A DNA stretch of 64,000 nucleotides, taken from the NCBI RefSeq assembly GCF_028279465.1, contig NZ_JANQNS010000013.1, positions 62,001-126,000 of the forward strand, in the 5' to 3' direction. This document shows, in pieces, positions 17,309 to 25,887 of the stretch. Each line of letters opens with the position of its first letter. Positions within the stretch are counted from its first letter, which is position 1. The position numbers and the translations under genes were made by a program. The DNA comes from Parasphingopyxis sp. GTDB taxonomy: Bacteria; Pseudomonadota; Alphaproteobacteria; Sphingomonadales; Sphingomonadaceae. The notes beneath the pieces were generated by a model. That model saw nothing but the letters and a program-made list of their open reading frames with translations, was not told the origin of the DNA and did no database searches.

Positions 17309-19819
17309 CTACAATGTGCGCTCTTTTTCCTCGACCTCGAACACTTCGAGCGTATCGCCCGGCTTCACATCGTTCGTGTCCTCGAGCACGACGCCGCATT
17401 CGAGGCCCGAGCGGACCTCGTCGACATCGTCCTTGAAGCGCCGCAGCGATGCGATCGTCGTCGCGCTGACGATGACATCGTCGCGCATCAGACGGGTGCT
17501 GAGGCCCTTGCGGATAAAGCCTTCGGTGACGAGCAGGCCCGCCGCCTTATCCTTCTTGCCCGCCGGGAACACTTCCTTGATTTCGGCGCGGCCCACGACA
17601 TTTTCGATCCGCTCGGGGCCGAGCTCACCCGCCATTTCGGCTTTGATCTCGTCGAGCAGGTTGTAGATGATGTCGTAATAGCGCAGCTCGACGCTGTCGC
17701 GTTTTGCGATATCGCGCGCCTTGGCGTTGGGCCGCACGTTAAATCCGATGATCGGCGCGTTCGACGCGGCGGCCAGCGTCACGTCGCTTTCGGTGATGCC
17801 GCCGACGCCCGAATGCAGGACGCGGACCTTGATATCGTCGGTCGAAATCTGTTCGAGCGAACCGATAATCGCTTCCACAGACCCCTGCACGTCTGCCTTG
17901 ATGACGAGCGGGAATTCGATCGCCTGTGCTTCGCCCATCGCCGAGAACATATTCTCGACGCTGGTCGGCGTCTGTGTCGTGCGCGCCTTGTCGATGACGC
18001 CCTGGCGATAGGCGGCGACTTCACGGGCGCGCGATTCGTCCTCGACGACCGTCAGCGGATCGCCGGCATTGGGTACGCCCGACAGGCCGAGCACCTCGAC
18101 CGGCACGGAGGGGCCAGCCTCTTTCACCTGCTTGCCCTTGTCGTTGACCATGGCGCGGACCTTGCCGCTTTCGGCGCCGACGACGAAAATGTCGCCGCGC
18201 TTCAGCGTGCCGCGATTGACGAGCACGGTGGCGACCGGGCCGCGGCCCTTGTCGAGCTTCGCTTCGACGACCGTGCCTTCGGCTTCGCGGTCCGGATTGG
18301 CCTTGAGTTCGAGCAGTTCCGCCTGAAGCAGGATCTTCTCGGTCAGCTCGTCGAGCCCGTCGCCCTTGAGCGCCGAGATTTCGACATCCTGCACATCGCC
18401 GGACATCGCTTCAACGATCACTTCATGTTCGAGCAGCCGCTCGCGCACCTTTTGTGGATCCGCGCCTTCGACGTCCATCTTGTTGATCGCGACGATCATC
18501 GGCACTTCGGCGGCCTTGGTGTGATTGATGGCCTCGATCGTCTGCGGCATGATGCCGTCATCCGCGGCGACCACGAGGATCACGATATCGGTGACGTTCG
18601 CGCCGCGTGCGCGCATTTCGGTGAACGCAGCGTGGCCCGGCGTATCGAGGAAGGTGATTTCCTGACCGTCCTTGGTCTTCACCTGATAGGCGCCGATATG
18701 CTGGGTGATGCCGCCGGCCTCGCCCGACACGACTTCGCTGCCGCGCAAGGCGTCGAGCACGCTGGTCTTGCCGTGATCGACATGGCCCATGACCGTGACC
18801 ACGGCAGAGCGCGGCTTCAGATCTTCGGGCTTGTCCTCTTCGCCTTCCATGCCGAGTTCGACATCGGATTCCGACACGCGCTGGATATTGTGCCCGAACT
18901 CGGTGACGAGCAGTTCGGCCGTATCCTGGTCGATCGTCTGGTTGACGGTCACGGCCATGCCCATCTTGAACAGCGATTTCACCAGATCGGCGGCCTTTTC
19001 TTCCATCCGCTTGGCGAGCTCGCCGACCGTGATGGCTTCCGGAACTGTGACGTCCCGCGCTTTTTTGACCTTGGGCTGGTCATCGGCATGCGCGCGCTTT
19101 TCCTTGTCCTTTTCGCGGGCGCGCTTGAGCGCTGCGAGCGAACGCGAACGCGGGCTGCCATCGCCGTCGCGCAGCGCGCGATTGACGGTGAGCTTGGACC
19201 GTTCCTTGCGCTTCTCGCTGGCCCGCTTGGGCTTGCCCTTTTCTTCCTTCTTCTTTTCGGGACGCTTGGGTTTCGCGACCGGCGTGAAAGCGCGCGGCGC
19301 GGGCTTGTCGGGATCGAGCGTCGGACCGCCGGTTTCGGGTTCGATCGGCGCGGCGTCGGCGGTTTCGGCTGCCGCTGCGGCTTCCTTTTCGGCCGCCTCT
19401 TCGGCCTTGCGATTTTCCTCGGCGCGTTTCGCTTCTTCCTCGCTTTGCTGCTTCTTCGCTTCCTCCTCGCGGCGGCGCGTATCTTCGAGCTGCGCCAGCC
19501 GCGCTTCTTCGGCTTCGCGCAGCAGCTTCTCCTGCTTCTCCTTGCGGGTCAGCGTTTCGTCGGCTTCGCTCTTTTTCTTGGCGGCCGGCGCAGGCTTCTT
19601 GGCCGGTGCGGGCGCAGCGGGAGCCGGCGCTGTTTTCGCCTCTTCAGCGGGCGCAGGGGCGGGGGTTTCGCCCGGCTTGGTGAGCACGCGACGTTTCTTG
19701 CGCTCGACCACGACCGTATTCTTGCGGCCATGGCTGAACTGCTGCTGCACCTTGCCCTCGACGGTGCGCTTTACGCCGAGAGTTCGTGTGCCGAGTGTCT
19801 TCTTATTGTCGTCGCTCAT
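17309..19819 (-). CDS. infB: Translation initiation factor IF-2
   Basis: 836 residues. IF-2 is the GTPase that brings initiator tRNA to the 30S subunit and promotes subunit joining. A long charged N-terminal region (to about 250, Ala/Glu/Lys/Arg-rich with KKK and REEE runs) precedes an IF2-N helix bundle. The G domain has [32 protein letters not shown] and [10 protein letters not shown], followed by domains II-IV ending in [12 protein letters not shown]. The ATG overlaps the TGA of the preceding ylxR-type gene, so translation is coupled. Confidence 0.98.
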   Translation of the reverse strand: MSDDNKKTLGTRTLGVKRTVEGKVQQQFSHGRKNTVVVERKKRRVLTKPGETPAPAPAEEAKTAPAPAAPAPAKKPAPAAKKKSEADETLTRKEKQEKLLREAEEARLAQLEDTRRREEEAKKQQSEEEAKRAEENRKAEEAAEKEAAAAAETADAAPIEPETGGPTLDPDKPAPRAFTPVAKPKRPEKKKEEKGKPKRASEKRKERSKLTVNRALRDGDGSPRSRSLAALKRAREKDKEKRAHADDQPKVKKARDVTVPEAITVGELAKRMEEKAADLVKSLFKMGMAVTVNQTIDQDTAELLVTEFGHNIQRVSESDVELGMEGEEDKPEDLKPRSAVVTVMGHVDHGKTSVLDALRGSEVVSGEAGGITQHIGAYQVKTKDGQEITFLDTPGHAAFTEMRARGANVTDIVILVVAADDGIMPQTIEAINHTKAAEVPMIVAINKMDVEGADPQKVRERLLEHEVIVEAMSGDVQDVEISALKGDGLDELTEKILLQAELLELKANPDREAEGTVVEAKLDKGRGPVATVLVNRGTLKRGDIFVVGAESGKVRAMVNDKGKQVKEAGPSVPVEVLGLSGVPNAGDPLTVVEDESRAREVAAYRQGVIDKARTTQTPTSVENMFSAMGEAQAIEFPLVIKADVQGSVEAIIGSLEQISTDDIKVRVLHSGVGGITESDVTLAAASNAPIIGFNVRPNAKARDIAKRDSVELRYYDIIYNLLDEIKAEMAGELGPERIENVVGRAEIKEVFPAGKKDKAAGLLVTEGFIRKGLSTRLMRDDVIVSATTIASLRRFKDDVDEVRSGLECGVVLEDTNDVKPGDTLEVFEVEEKERTL

Positions 19820-20553
19820 TCTAAGCCTTTGTCTTCCAACTCATTATCGTACGGTTCCCGCGAGTCTCGCCCCGCGGGACCGGCCGTTTCATTCGATCCA
19901 GAAAATTCCATCCAGCGCGAGATTGCGCCTGATACACGTTTTGCGGCCCGTTCGTCCACAATTGCGATATGAACTATATTTTCCCGGCCCAGCGCCGCGC
20001 CCAATATGGTGCGGTCCGCCGGAATAACCAACCCCCGCATGTCGCTGCCTTCCGCATCCATGCCGACGCGCCAGGCCTGATCGAGCTTGCGCCGTCCGTC
20101 TTCGGCCGCATCGGCGGCGTGGAGCAGCAGCTGCACCTGGCCCGCGCGCGCGGCGTCGCGCGGCTTTTCGGAGCCGGTGATCAGGGTGCCGCCCCGGGCT
20201 TCGAGGCCGAGCCGGTCCAGCGCATTGCGCGCCAGAGCGTCCGTGATGCGTTCCGCCAGATCGTCCGGGATCGTCAAAGCGTTGGTCTTGAACGCCCGGG
20301 CGAGGGCGCCACGCAGCTTGCCGCTGGCTATCGCGGCGCCGAACGCTTCGCCATCGGCGGAAATCCATGCGCCGCGTCCCGGTGCCTTGGCGCGGACGTC
20401 GGGCAATATCGTGCCGTCCGGCGACAGCGCCAGGCGGATCAACTCTTCGCGCGGCCGTACATCGCCCGAAAGGATGCATTTCCTTTCAGGCTGGCGCGTC
20501 CGGCGCTGGTTCGGCTTCAGGCCGTCCGCGGTCTCATTGTTCGCTGTCCGCAA
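19816..20553 (-). CDS. YlxR (DUF448) domain fused to an L7Ae-like RNA-binding domain
   Basis: 245 residues from a proposed TTG at 20553, with GGAGGA five bases upstream inside nusA. No in-frame ATG exists near the conserved start, and the ORF overlaps the nusA end by 20 nt. The YlxR part contains RKCILSGDVRPREELIRLAL and APGRGAWIS. The second half (GLEARGGTLITGSEKPRDAARAGQVQLLLHAADAAEDG) is an L7Ae/L30e-like fold. This fusion is the usual alphaproteobacterial form in the nusA-infB interval. YlxR binds RNA (an RNase P modulator in Firmicutes); a role in rRNA or tRNA metabolism is inferred. Confidence 0.9.
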   Translation of the reverse strand: MRTANNETADGLKPNQRRTRQPERKCILSGDVRPREELIRLALSPDGTILPDVRAKAPGRGAWISADGEAFGAAIASGKLRGALARAFKTNALTIPDDLAERITDALARNALDRLGLEARGGTLITGSEKPRDAARAGQVQLLLHAADAAEDGRRKLDQAWRVGMDAEGSDMRGLVIPADRTILGAALGRENIVHIAIVDERAAKRVSGAISRWMEFSGSNETAGPAGRDSREPYDNELEDKGLE

Positions 20554-22162
20554 CTGCGTCCTCCCCGGATGCGTCTGCGGCAGCGGCCGGTTCGTCGTCG
20601 AACCAGTGCGCGCGGGCGGCCATGATGATCTCGTTGCCCTGTTCCTCGGTAAAGCCATAGTCGCCGAGCACGCCGCCCTTGGGCTGCGGACGGGCAGGGG
20701 CGGCCTGGTCGCGGCGGCGCGGTTCGACGCGCTTTTTCTCGATCAGTTCGTCCGTGGCGAGATCGGCCAGATCGTCGAGCGTCTTGATCCCGGCCTCGCC
20801 GAGCGTGACCAGCATCTGCTCGGTCAGATATGGCATCTCGATGAGATCGTCCTCAACACCCAACTCCTTGCGCTTGGCGCGGGCGGCCTCTTCGCGCTTT
20901 TCGAGCGCTTCGACGGCGCGTGACTGGAGCTCGGTGGCGATTTCCTCGTCGAGCCCTTCGATCGCAGCGATTTCGGCCGGATCGACATAGGCGACTTCCT
21001 CGAGCTCGCTGAACCCTTCGGCGACGAGCAGCTGGGAGAGCGTTTCATCGACATCGAGTTCGGCCTGGAACATGTCAGACCGCTGCATGAATTCGGCCTG
21101 GCGCTTCTCGTTCGATTCATCCTCGGTCATGATGTCGATCGCCGAACCGGTAAGCTGCGAGGCGAGACGGACATTCTGGCCGCGCCGGCCGATCGCGAGG
21201 CTGAGCTGATCGTCGGGCACGACCACCTCGATCCGTTCTTCTTCCTCGTCGAGCACGACGCGGCTGACCGATGCCGGCTGCAGCGCGTTGACGACGAACG
21301 TCGCGAGATCTTCGGACCAGGGGATGATGTCGATCTTCTCGCCATGCATTTCCTGGACGACGGCCTGCACGCGGCTGCCCTTCATGCCGACACAGGCGCC
21401 GACCGGGTCGATCGACCCGTCATGGCTGATCACACCGATCTTGGCGCGGCTGCCGGGATCGCGGGCCGCGGCCTTGATCTCGATGATGCCGTCGTAGATT
21501 TCCGGCACTTCCTGCGCGAACAGCTTGCGCATGAAATCCGGATGCGCGCGGGTCAGGAAAATTTGCGGTCCGCGATTTTCGCGTACGACCTTGAGGATCA
21601 GCGAGCGGATGCGGTCGCCAACGCGGACGATCTCGCGCGGGATTTGCGCATCGCGGCGGATAACGCCTTCGGCGCGGCCGAGATCGACGACGATATGACC
21701 GAACTCGACGCGTTTGACGACGCCGGTGATGATCTCGCCGGCACGGTCCTTGAATTCCTCATATTGCCGCTCGCGCTCGGCCTCGCGGACCTTCTGGAAG
21801 ATCACCTGCTTCGATGCCTGCGCCGCGATCCGGCCGAACTCGATCGGCGGCAGTGGATCGACGATAAAGTCGCCGAGATTCGCGCCCTCCTGCAGCTTCT
21901 GGCCCTGTTTCAGGTCGACCTGCTTGAAATGGTCCTCGACCTCTTCGACAACCTCGACGACGCGCCACAGACGCAGATCGCCGGTCTCGGTGTCGATCTT
22001 CGCGCGGATATCGTTTTCCGCGCCGTAACGGGCGCGGGCGGCGCGCTGGATCGCGTCTTCCATCGCCTCGATGACGATCGCCTTGTCGATAATCTTCTCG
22101 CGCGCGACGGCATCGGCAATCGCGAGCAGCTCGGCTTTGTTAGCGGAAATGGCAGAGGCCAT
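20534..22162 (-). CDS. nusA: Transcription termination/antitermination factor NusA
   Basis: 542 residues from the ATG at 22162 (AAGAAGGAT upstream). It binds RNA polymerase and modulates pausing, termination and rRNA antitermination. Order: N-terminal RNAP-binding domain, S1 domain (GEIITGVVKRVEFGHIVVDLG), KH1 (GVISHDGSIDPVGACVGMKG with a GMKGSRVQ loop), KH2 (LSLAIGRRGQNVRLASQLTG) and two C-terminal acidic helix-hairpin repeats, as in other alphaproteobacteria. A short acidic tail ends the protein. rimP lies four bases upstream. Confidence 0.98.
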   Translation of the reverse strand: MASAISANKAELLAIADAVAREKIIDKAIVIEAMEDAIQRAARARYGAENDIRAKIDTETGDLRLWRVVEVVEEVEDHFKQVDLKQGQKLQEGANLGDFIVDPLPPIEFGRIAAQASKQVIFQKVREAERERQYEEFKDRAGEIITGVVKRVEFGHIVVDLGRAEGVIRRDAQIPREIVRVGDRIRSLILKVVRENRGPQIFLTRAHPDFMRKLFAQEVPEIYDGIIEIKAAARDPGSRAKIGVISHDGSIDPVGACVGMKGSRVQAVVQEMHGEKIDIIPWSEDLATFVVNALQPASVSRVVLDEEEERIEVVVPDDQLSLAIGRRGQNVRLASQLTGSAIDIMTEDESNEKRQAEFMQRSDMFQAELDVDETLSQLLVAEGFSELEEVAYVDPAEIAAIEGLDEEIATELQSRAVEALEKREEAARAKRKELGVEDDLIEMPYLTEQMLVTLGEAGIKTLDDLADLATDELIEKKRVEPRRRDQAAPARPQPKGGVLGDYGFTEEQGNEIIMAARAHWFDDEPAAAADASGEDAVADSEQ

Positions 22163-22166
22163 GGCT

Positions 22167-22694
22167 TTATCCTTCTTCTTCCGTAATCGTTTCGGCGCCT
22201 TCCATCGAAAGCGGCGCGGTTTCTGCAATCAGTCTGTCGGTCAAGATCAGCTTGGCCGAATGGATATTCTGAAAATCGAAAATATGGTCGTCCTTGCCAG
22301 CGATTTCGGCGTGGATCGCCGCGCCCTCGCGGCCCTTGAGCACGCCCCTATACTGTTTCTTGCCCATCACCGGTTCGATCAGGTTGAACCGCGCATCATG
22401 GCCGGCCCAGTCTTCGAAATCCTTCAGCCGCGTCAGTGGGCGGTCGATACCCGGCGAAGAGACTTCGAGCCGATAGGCGTTCTCGATCGGATCGGCCTCG
22501 TCGAGCATGTCGGAGAGCGCTCGCGAGATGGCCGCGCAATCCTCGATGACGAGCTGCCGCGTATCGGGGCGCTCGGCCATCACCTGCAGCACTGGCCCAT
22601 CCTCGCCGCTGATCATCTTGACGCGCACGAGCGCGAAGCCGAGCTTTTCGACTTCGGGTTCGATCAGTTGCGTCAGTGCGGCGATGTCCGCCAT
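22167..22694 (-). CDS. rimP: Ribosome maturation factor RimP
   Basis: 175 residues from the ATG at 22694. It aids 30S assembly, in particular the S12 region. The family pattern includes LIEPEVEKLGFALVRVKM, LVIEDCAAISRALSDMLD, YRLEVSSPGIDRPL and an SH3-like C-terminal domain. It is the first gene of the nusA-infB operon; a good -35/-10 pair lies about 95-125 nt upstream. Confidence 0.96.
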   Translation of the reverse strand: MADIAALTQLIEPEVEKLGFALVRVKMISGEDGPVLQVMAERPDTRQLVIEDCAAISRALSDMLDEADPIENAYRLEVSSPGIDRPLTRLKDFEDWAGHDARFNLIEPVMGKKQYRGVLKGREGAAIHAEIAGKDDHIFDFQNIHSAKLILTDRLIAETAPLSMEGAETITEEEG

Positions 22695-22788
22695 GCCGTC
22701 TCCATAGCATATATAAGTCTTGCCCGTGCCGGCCCGGGGCTTCCGGACCAGCCTCTGCAACGTCACCGATGTAGAGATAGGCAGGAGC

Positions 22789-22817
22789 TATATAGGCAGG
22801 GCTTTGATATCCGGCAA
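22789..22817 (-). promoter_or_regulatory. Sigma70-type promoter for the rimP-nusA-infB operon
   Basis: On the minus strand TTGCCG, a 17-base spacer and TATATA form a housekeeping-like promoter about 95 nt upstream of the rimP ATG. Its -35 box lies next to the -35 box of the divergent promoter. Confidence 0.6.
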
Positions 22818-22832
22818 GAGAAACCATAAATA
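22804..22832 (+). promoter_or_regulatory. Sigma70-type promoter for the PQQ dehydrogenase gene
   Basis: TTGATA, a 17-base spacer and TAAATA lie about 50 nt before the ATG at 22882. The footprint overlaps the divergent rimP promoter, so the two could compete for polymerase. Confidence 0.5.
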
Positions 22833-22881
22833 GGCGCGAAACGTATATAGACCGAGACTTCCGCCCCCTTAGGAGAATATC

Positions 22882-24012
22882 ATGCGAACTCTTTTTGCCA
22901 GCCTGTCGGTTATCGCTCTGGTTGCGTGCAGCGCGTCAGAAGGCGTGTCGGCGCAATCCACGGATGCGGAAACGAGCGTTGCTGCCGAAACCTTCACCGT
23001 AGAGGAACAGGGAGTGTTCGCCGAACCCTGGGCGATGACCTTCTGGGGCGACAATCTGCTCGTCACCGAAAAAGAAGGCGTGATGTGGCGCGTCGATCTA
23101 TCCACCGGCCAGCGGTTCGATATCGGCGGCCTGCCCGAGGTCGATTATGGCGGGCAGGGCGGATTGGGCGACGTCGTTGTCGGGCCGGGCGGCGAGTGGA
23201 TCTATTTCAGCTATGCCGAAGCCGGAGACGGCGAAACGCGTGGCGCCGTGGTTGCGCGCGGGCGGATAGCGATAAGCGGAGCCGGCGTAACGAGCATGAC
23301 TGATATCGAAACGATCTGGCGGCAGCTGCCCAAGACGGGCCGCCGCGGCCATTACAGCCATCGCATCGTCTTTGGCCCGGACGGCTATCTCTACATCGCT
23401 TCGGGCGACCGGCAGGAACTGGAGCCCGCGCAGGACATGACGAACAATCTCGGCACAGTCGTCCGCCTGAACCCCGACGGCAGCGTGCCGGAGGATAATC
23501 CGTTCGCGGACCAGGGCGGGATGACCGCAGAGATCTGGTCCTATGGCCATCGCAATCCGCTGGGCCTCGCTTTCGCGCCCGACGGTCGGCTCTGGGATGT
23601 CGAGCACGGTCCGGCAGGCGGCGACGAACTCAACCTTGTCCGGCGCGGCGTCAATTATGGCTGGCCGACCGTTTCGGACGGCGAGCATTATGACGGCCGT
23701 CCGATTCCGGACAATGATACGCAAACCGGGTTCGGCGAACCGGCCATCGTCTGGACGCCGGTCATCGCGCCGGGCGGCATGATCTTCTACACCGGCGATA
23801 TGTTCGCCGACTGGCAGGGCGATGCGCTGATCGCGGGCCTCTCGAGCAATGCGTTGATCCATGTCGAATTCGACGGCGATAGTGCGCAAGAAGTCGCGCG
23901 CTACGATTTCGGCAATCGCGTCCGCGAAGTCGAGCAGGGGCCGGACGGCGCGATCTGGATACTTGAAGACGGCGACGATGGGCGGTTGCTACGGCTGACG
24001 CCGGGCGCTTGA
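22882..24012 (+). CDS. PQQ-dependent aldose sugar dehydrogenase-like lipoprotein
   Basis: 376 residues. The N-terminal signal carries a lipobox-like LVAC at residues 13-16, suggesting a periplasmic lipoprotein. The rest is a six-bladed propeller of the soluble glucose/aldose dehydrogenase (Asd/YliI) family: FAEPWAMTFWGD, GGQGGLGDVVV, GHYSHRIVFGPDGYLYIASGD (catalytic His region), SYGHRNPLGLAFAPDGRLWDVEHGP and GGDELNLVRRGVNYGWP. It would oxidise sugars with PQQ in the periplasm. No PQQ biosynthesis genes are in the window. The TGA overlaps the ATG of the next gene. Confidence 0.92.
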   Translation: MRTLFASLSVIALVACSASEGVSAQSTDAETSVAAETFTVEEQGVFAEPWAMTFWGDNLLVTEKEGVMWRVDLSTGQRFDIGGLPEVDYGGQGGLGDVVVGPGGEWIYFSYAEAGDGETRGAVVARGRIAISGAGVTSMTDIETIWRQLPKTGRRGHYSHRIVFGPDGYLYIASGDRQELEPAQDMTNNLGTVVRLNPDGSVPEDNPFADQGGMTAEIWSYGHRNPLGLAFAPDGRLWDVEHGPAGGDELNLVRRGVNYGWPTVSDGEHYDGRPIPDNDTQTGFGEPAIVWTPVIAPGGMIFYTGDMFADWQGDALIAGLSSNALIHVEFDGDSAQEVARYDFGNRVREVEQGPDGAIWILEDGDDGRLLRLTPGA

Positions 24013-24668
24013 TGGGCGATCCCGTAAAGGTCGCAGACTATCGCCGCGATCTTGGCGCGAGCCTCGCCCGTATGTTCGAAAACGCGCTGGACTGGGAGCA
24101 TCTGCCCCATGTCCACGCGCATGCTTTCACCTCCATTGAGTTGCTCGAAGAATGCGAAAGCGGCTGGCGCGCAACGGTCGGCACGCCGCAGGGCGGCGCA
24201 CTGCTGATCGATCTTGAGCTGGATCGTGAGGCCGGATGCTGGACCACGAACAGCTATGCGGGCGATACGCTGGTCGGCCGGATCGTCACCCATGCGACGG
24301 CCACCGGACCCGACAGTTGCCGGGTGGATATCGAATTTCTCGTGCCCGACCCCGATGCCGCGCAGCGAGACGCGTTCGGCAGCTATTATCCGGCGCTCTA
24401 TGCACTGCTCTATGATGAGGATGAGGCGATGATGATCGCCCGCGCCGAAGCGGTGGAACGCGGACCGGCGGCACTGGACGAGCGCCGTACGGTGAAGCTG
24501 GCCAATCGCGAAGCTGCGACGGTTCCGCGCTACTGCCCCCATCTCGGTCTACCACTCGACGCGGAGCCAGATGACGACGGCACGATCACCTGCCCCTGGC
24601 ACGGCTATCGTTTCGACATCGCGACGGGGGAGTGCGTCAGCGGCGCTCAATGCGGCTGGCGGATCTGA
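24012..24668 (+). CDS. Rieske [2Fe-2S] protein with permuted oxygenase-like domain order
   Basis: 218 residues from an ATG overlapping the previous stop. The C-terminal part is a Rieske centre: C175-P-H177 and C194-P-W-H197, the exact CxH-x16-CxxH ligand spacing. The N-terminal 150 residues contain ENALDWEHLPHVH (23-35), which resembles the DxxHxxxxH iron-binding helix of ring-hydroxylating oxygenase alpha subunits. In those enzymes the Rieske domain comes first; here it comes last. It may be a compact, circularly permuted Rieske oxygenase or a protein that keeps only the fold. The substrate is unknown. Coupling to the PQQ dehydrogenase suggests a shared pathway. Confidence 0.8.
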   Translation: MGDPVKVADYRRDLGASLARMFENALDWEHLPHVHAHAFTSIELLEECESGWRATVGTPQGGALLIDLELDREAGCWTTNSYAGDTLVGRIVTHATATGPDSCRVDIEFLVPDPDAAQRDAFGSYYPALYALLYDEDEAMMIARAEAVERGPAALDERRTVKLANREAATVPRYCPHLGLPLDAEPDDDGTITCPWHGYRFDIATGECVSGAQCGWRI

Positions 24669-24726
24669 GACAGGCTGACACAGCCCTGCCGCTGTTAATT
24701 GACGATATGCCCGGGCCGGTCAGTTC

Positions 24727-25095
24727 TCAATGCGCATGGACGCGTTGGAACCAGCGCCAGCCATGCGCTCCGGCGAGCAGCAGCCCGCCAGCAACGGTTA
24801 ACGGGGTTTCGACATCATGTAAGGCTTCGACAAAGGCCGCGACAAACAGCAGCAGAAGCCCGAGCACCGCGATTACGGCGAAAAGGCGTCCGCCGCGGGT
24901 GCCGAGTGCGCTGGCTATCGCCAAACCAGAAACCGGTATCGCCAGCAAAACGAAAACGCGATGTACCCATTCCATGTCCGCCAAGCTCGCAAAGAGCGGC
25001 AGGAACGCTGCGCCGACGGGAAGAAGCAGGCAATGGGCCAGGCAAAGCCCGGAAAGCCCGATCGCGGTCGAGTCTAAGGTTTTCGCGATAGTCAT
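24727..25095 (-). CDS. MerC-family small membrane protein
   Basis: 122 residues from the ATG at 25095 with AGGGG upstream. Four hydrophobic segments (about 10-30, 42-62, 66-84 and 90-108) and the motif GLCLAHCLLLP in the first segment match MerC, an inner-membrane metal transporter in which the paired cysteines carry the metal. The C-terminus is HGWRWFQRVHAH. No other mer gene is nearby, and a Zur-like palindrome overlaps the likely transcription start. Zinc is therefore a more plausible cargo than mercury; that is inference. Confidence 0.8.
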   Translation of the reverse strand: MTIAKTLDSTAIGLSGLCLAHCLLLPVGAAFLPLFASLADMEWVHRVFVLLAIPVSGLAIASALGTRGGRLFAVIAVLGLLLLFVAAFVEALHDVETPLTVAGGLLLAGAHGWRWFQRVHAH

Positions 25096-25107
25096 GATTG
25101 AGCCCCT

Positions 25108-25126
25108 GATGATATACAATAACATC
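25108..25126 (-). promoter_or_regulatory. Zur-like operator at the MerC gene
   Basis: The minus strand reads GATGTTATTGTATATCATC, an imperfect 19-bp dyad 12-30 nt before the ATG. It differs in only a few positions from the proteobacterial Zur box ATGTTATAATATAACAT. A possible promoter, TTGCAC-N17-TAGATG, lies just upstream, so a repressor bound here would cover the start site. Confidence 0.5.
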
Positions 25127-25216
25127 TATGGATATCGCAGCCGCTGTGCAAGATGCTTTGTAGTTGGGGCGGCCGTCAATCGGTCAGACTCTAATACACT
25201 GTGCCAAAAAGAAAAC

Positions 25217-25242
25217 GGGGGCCTTCCGAACGGAAGGCCCCC
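25217..25242 (-). terminator. Intrinsic terminator after the 25268-25834 lipoprotein gene
   Basis: Eleven-base perfect arms (GGGGGCCTTCC and its complement) enclose a GTTC loop and are followed on the minus strand by GTTTTCTTTTT. It lies 25 nt after the stop of the SnoaL-like lipoprotein gene. Confidence 0.9.
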
Positions 25243-25267
25243 GCCTCAATTTTCGTGATGCAACCGC

Positions 25268-25834
25268 TTAGCCAGCGCTGAACGGCATGGACGAGTGGTG
25301 GAGAACGATCTTCAGTTCGCCATCTTCGTCTTCAATATAGCCGAACGTATATTCGACCTTCACTTCTTCACCTTCGGTAGTGGTGAAATAGTAATTGCCC
25401 ATCGCCATGGCGCTGTCGCTGTCGATGATCGTGCCTTCATTTTCCCAGCGCACATTGGTGTAGGGCGCGATGGCGAATCCGCCATCTTCCGCGATCGAGC
25501 CGCCGACGAAATAGGACAGGGCTTCATCGAAGGTGCCGCGGAACTGGTCTTCAGCGGCGAGCGTCGGCTTGAACAGGATGGTGGTGTCATCGCCATAGGC
25601 GTAGAAGCGCTCGATATGCTCGCGCGCGGCCTGCTGGTAATCGCCTTCCTCGGTGTAGACTTGGCCGATGGAGACGATGCCCTCGCCCCATGCCTGCTGC
25701 GCGGCGGTCACTTCTTCTTCGGTGATCGCTGCGCCTTCGCCGCCACCGGCGGATTCGGCCGAAGCTTCTTCGGAGGCCGGGGAACAGGCGGCGAGTACGG
25801 CTACGCCTGCGATAAGGGGAATAGTGCGTTTCAT
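25268..25834 (-). CDS. Lipoprotein with SnoaL/DUF4440-like domain
   Basis: 188 residues from the ATG at 25834 with AGGAG upstream. The signal peptide ends in lipobox LAAC (14-17), then an acidic Ser/Ala/Glu linker. The domain (about 40-185) has the alpha+beta cone shape of NTF2/SnoaL-like proteins: EEVTAAQQAWGEGIVSIG, AREHIERFYAYG, DEALSYFVGGSI and a closing strand VEYTFGYIEDEDGELKIVLHH. It is a ligand-binding or catalytic fold without diagnostic residues. It lies downstream of the carbonic anhydrase gene on the same strand (53-nt gap). Confidence 0.7.
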   Translation of the reverse strand: MKRTIPLIAGVAVLAACSPASEEASAESAGGGEGAAITEEEVTAAQQAWGEGIVSIGQVYTEEGDYQQAAREHIERFYAYGDDTTILFKPTLAAEDQFRGTFDEALSYFVGGSIAEDGGFAIAPYTNVRWENEGTIIDSDSAMAMGNYYFTTTEGEEVKVEYTFGYIEDEDGELKIVLHHSSMPFSAG

Positions 25835-25887
25835 TATGATAACTCCTGTTGGTGGTTGGGTAAAAAGTTGAGTTGGTTTCGCCGAAA

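Noticed and set aside
17813-19972. A 719-codon plus-strand frame opposite infB
   Set aside because: Antisense of the IF-2 gene, low-complexity from the charged N-terminus, with no ribosome-binding site or recognisable domain.
24727-25095. Mercury resistance (mer) operon
   Set aside because: Only a MerC-like gene is present, with no merR, merT, merP or merA nearby, and the upstream site looks like a Zur box.
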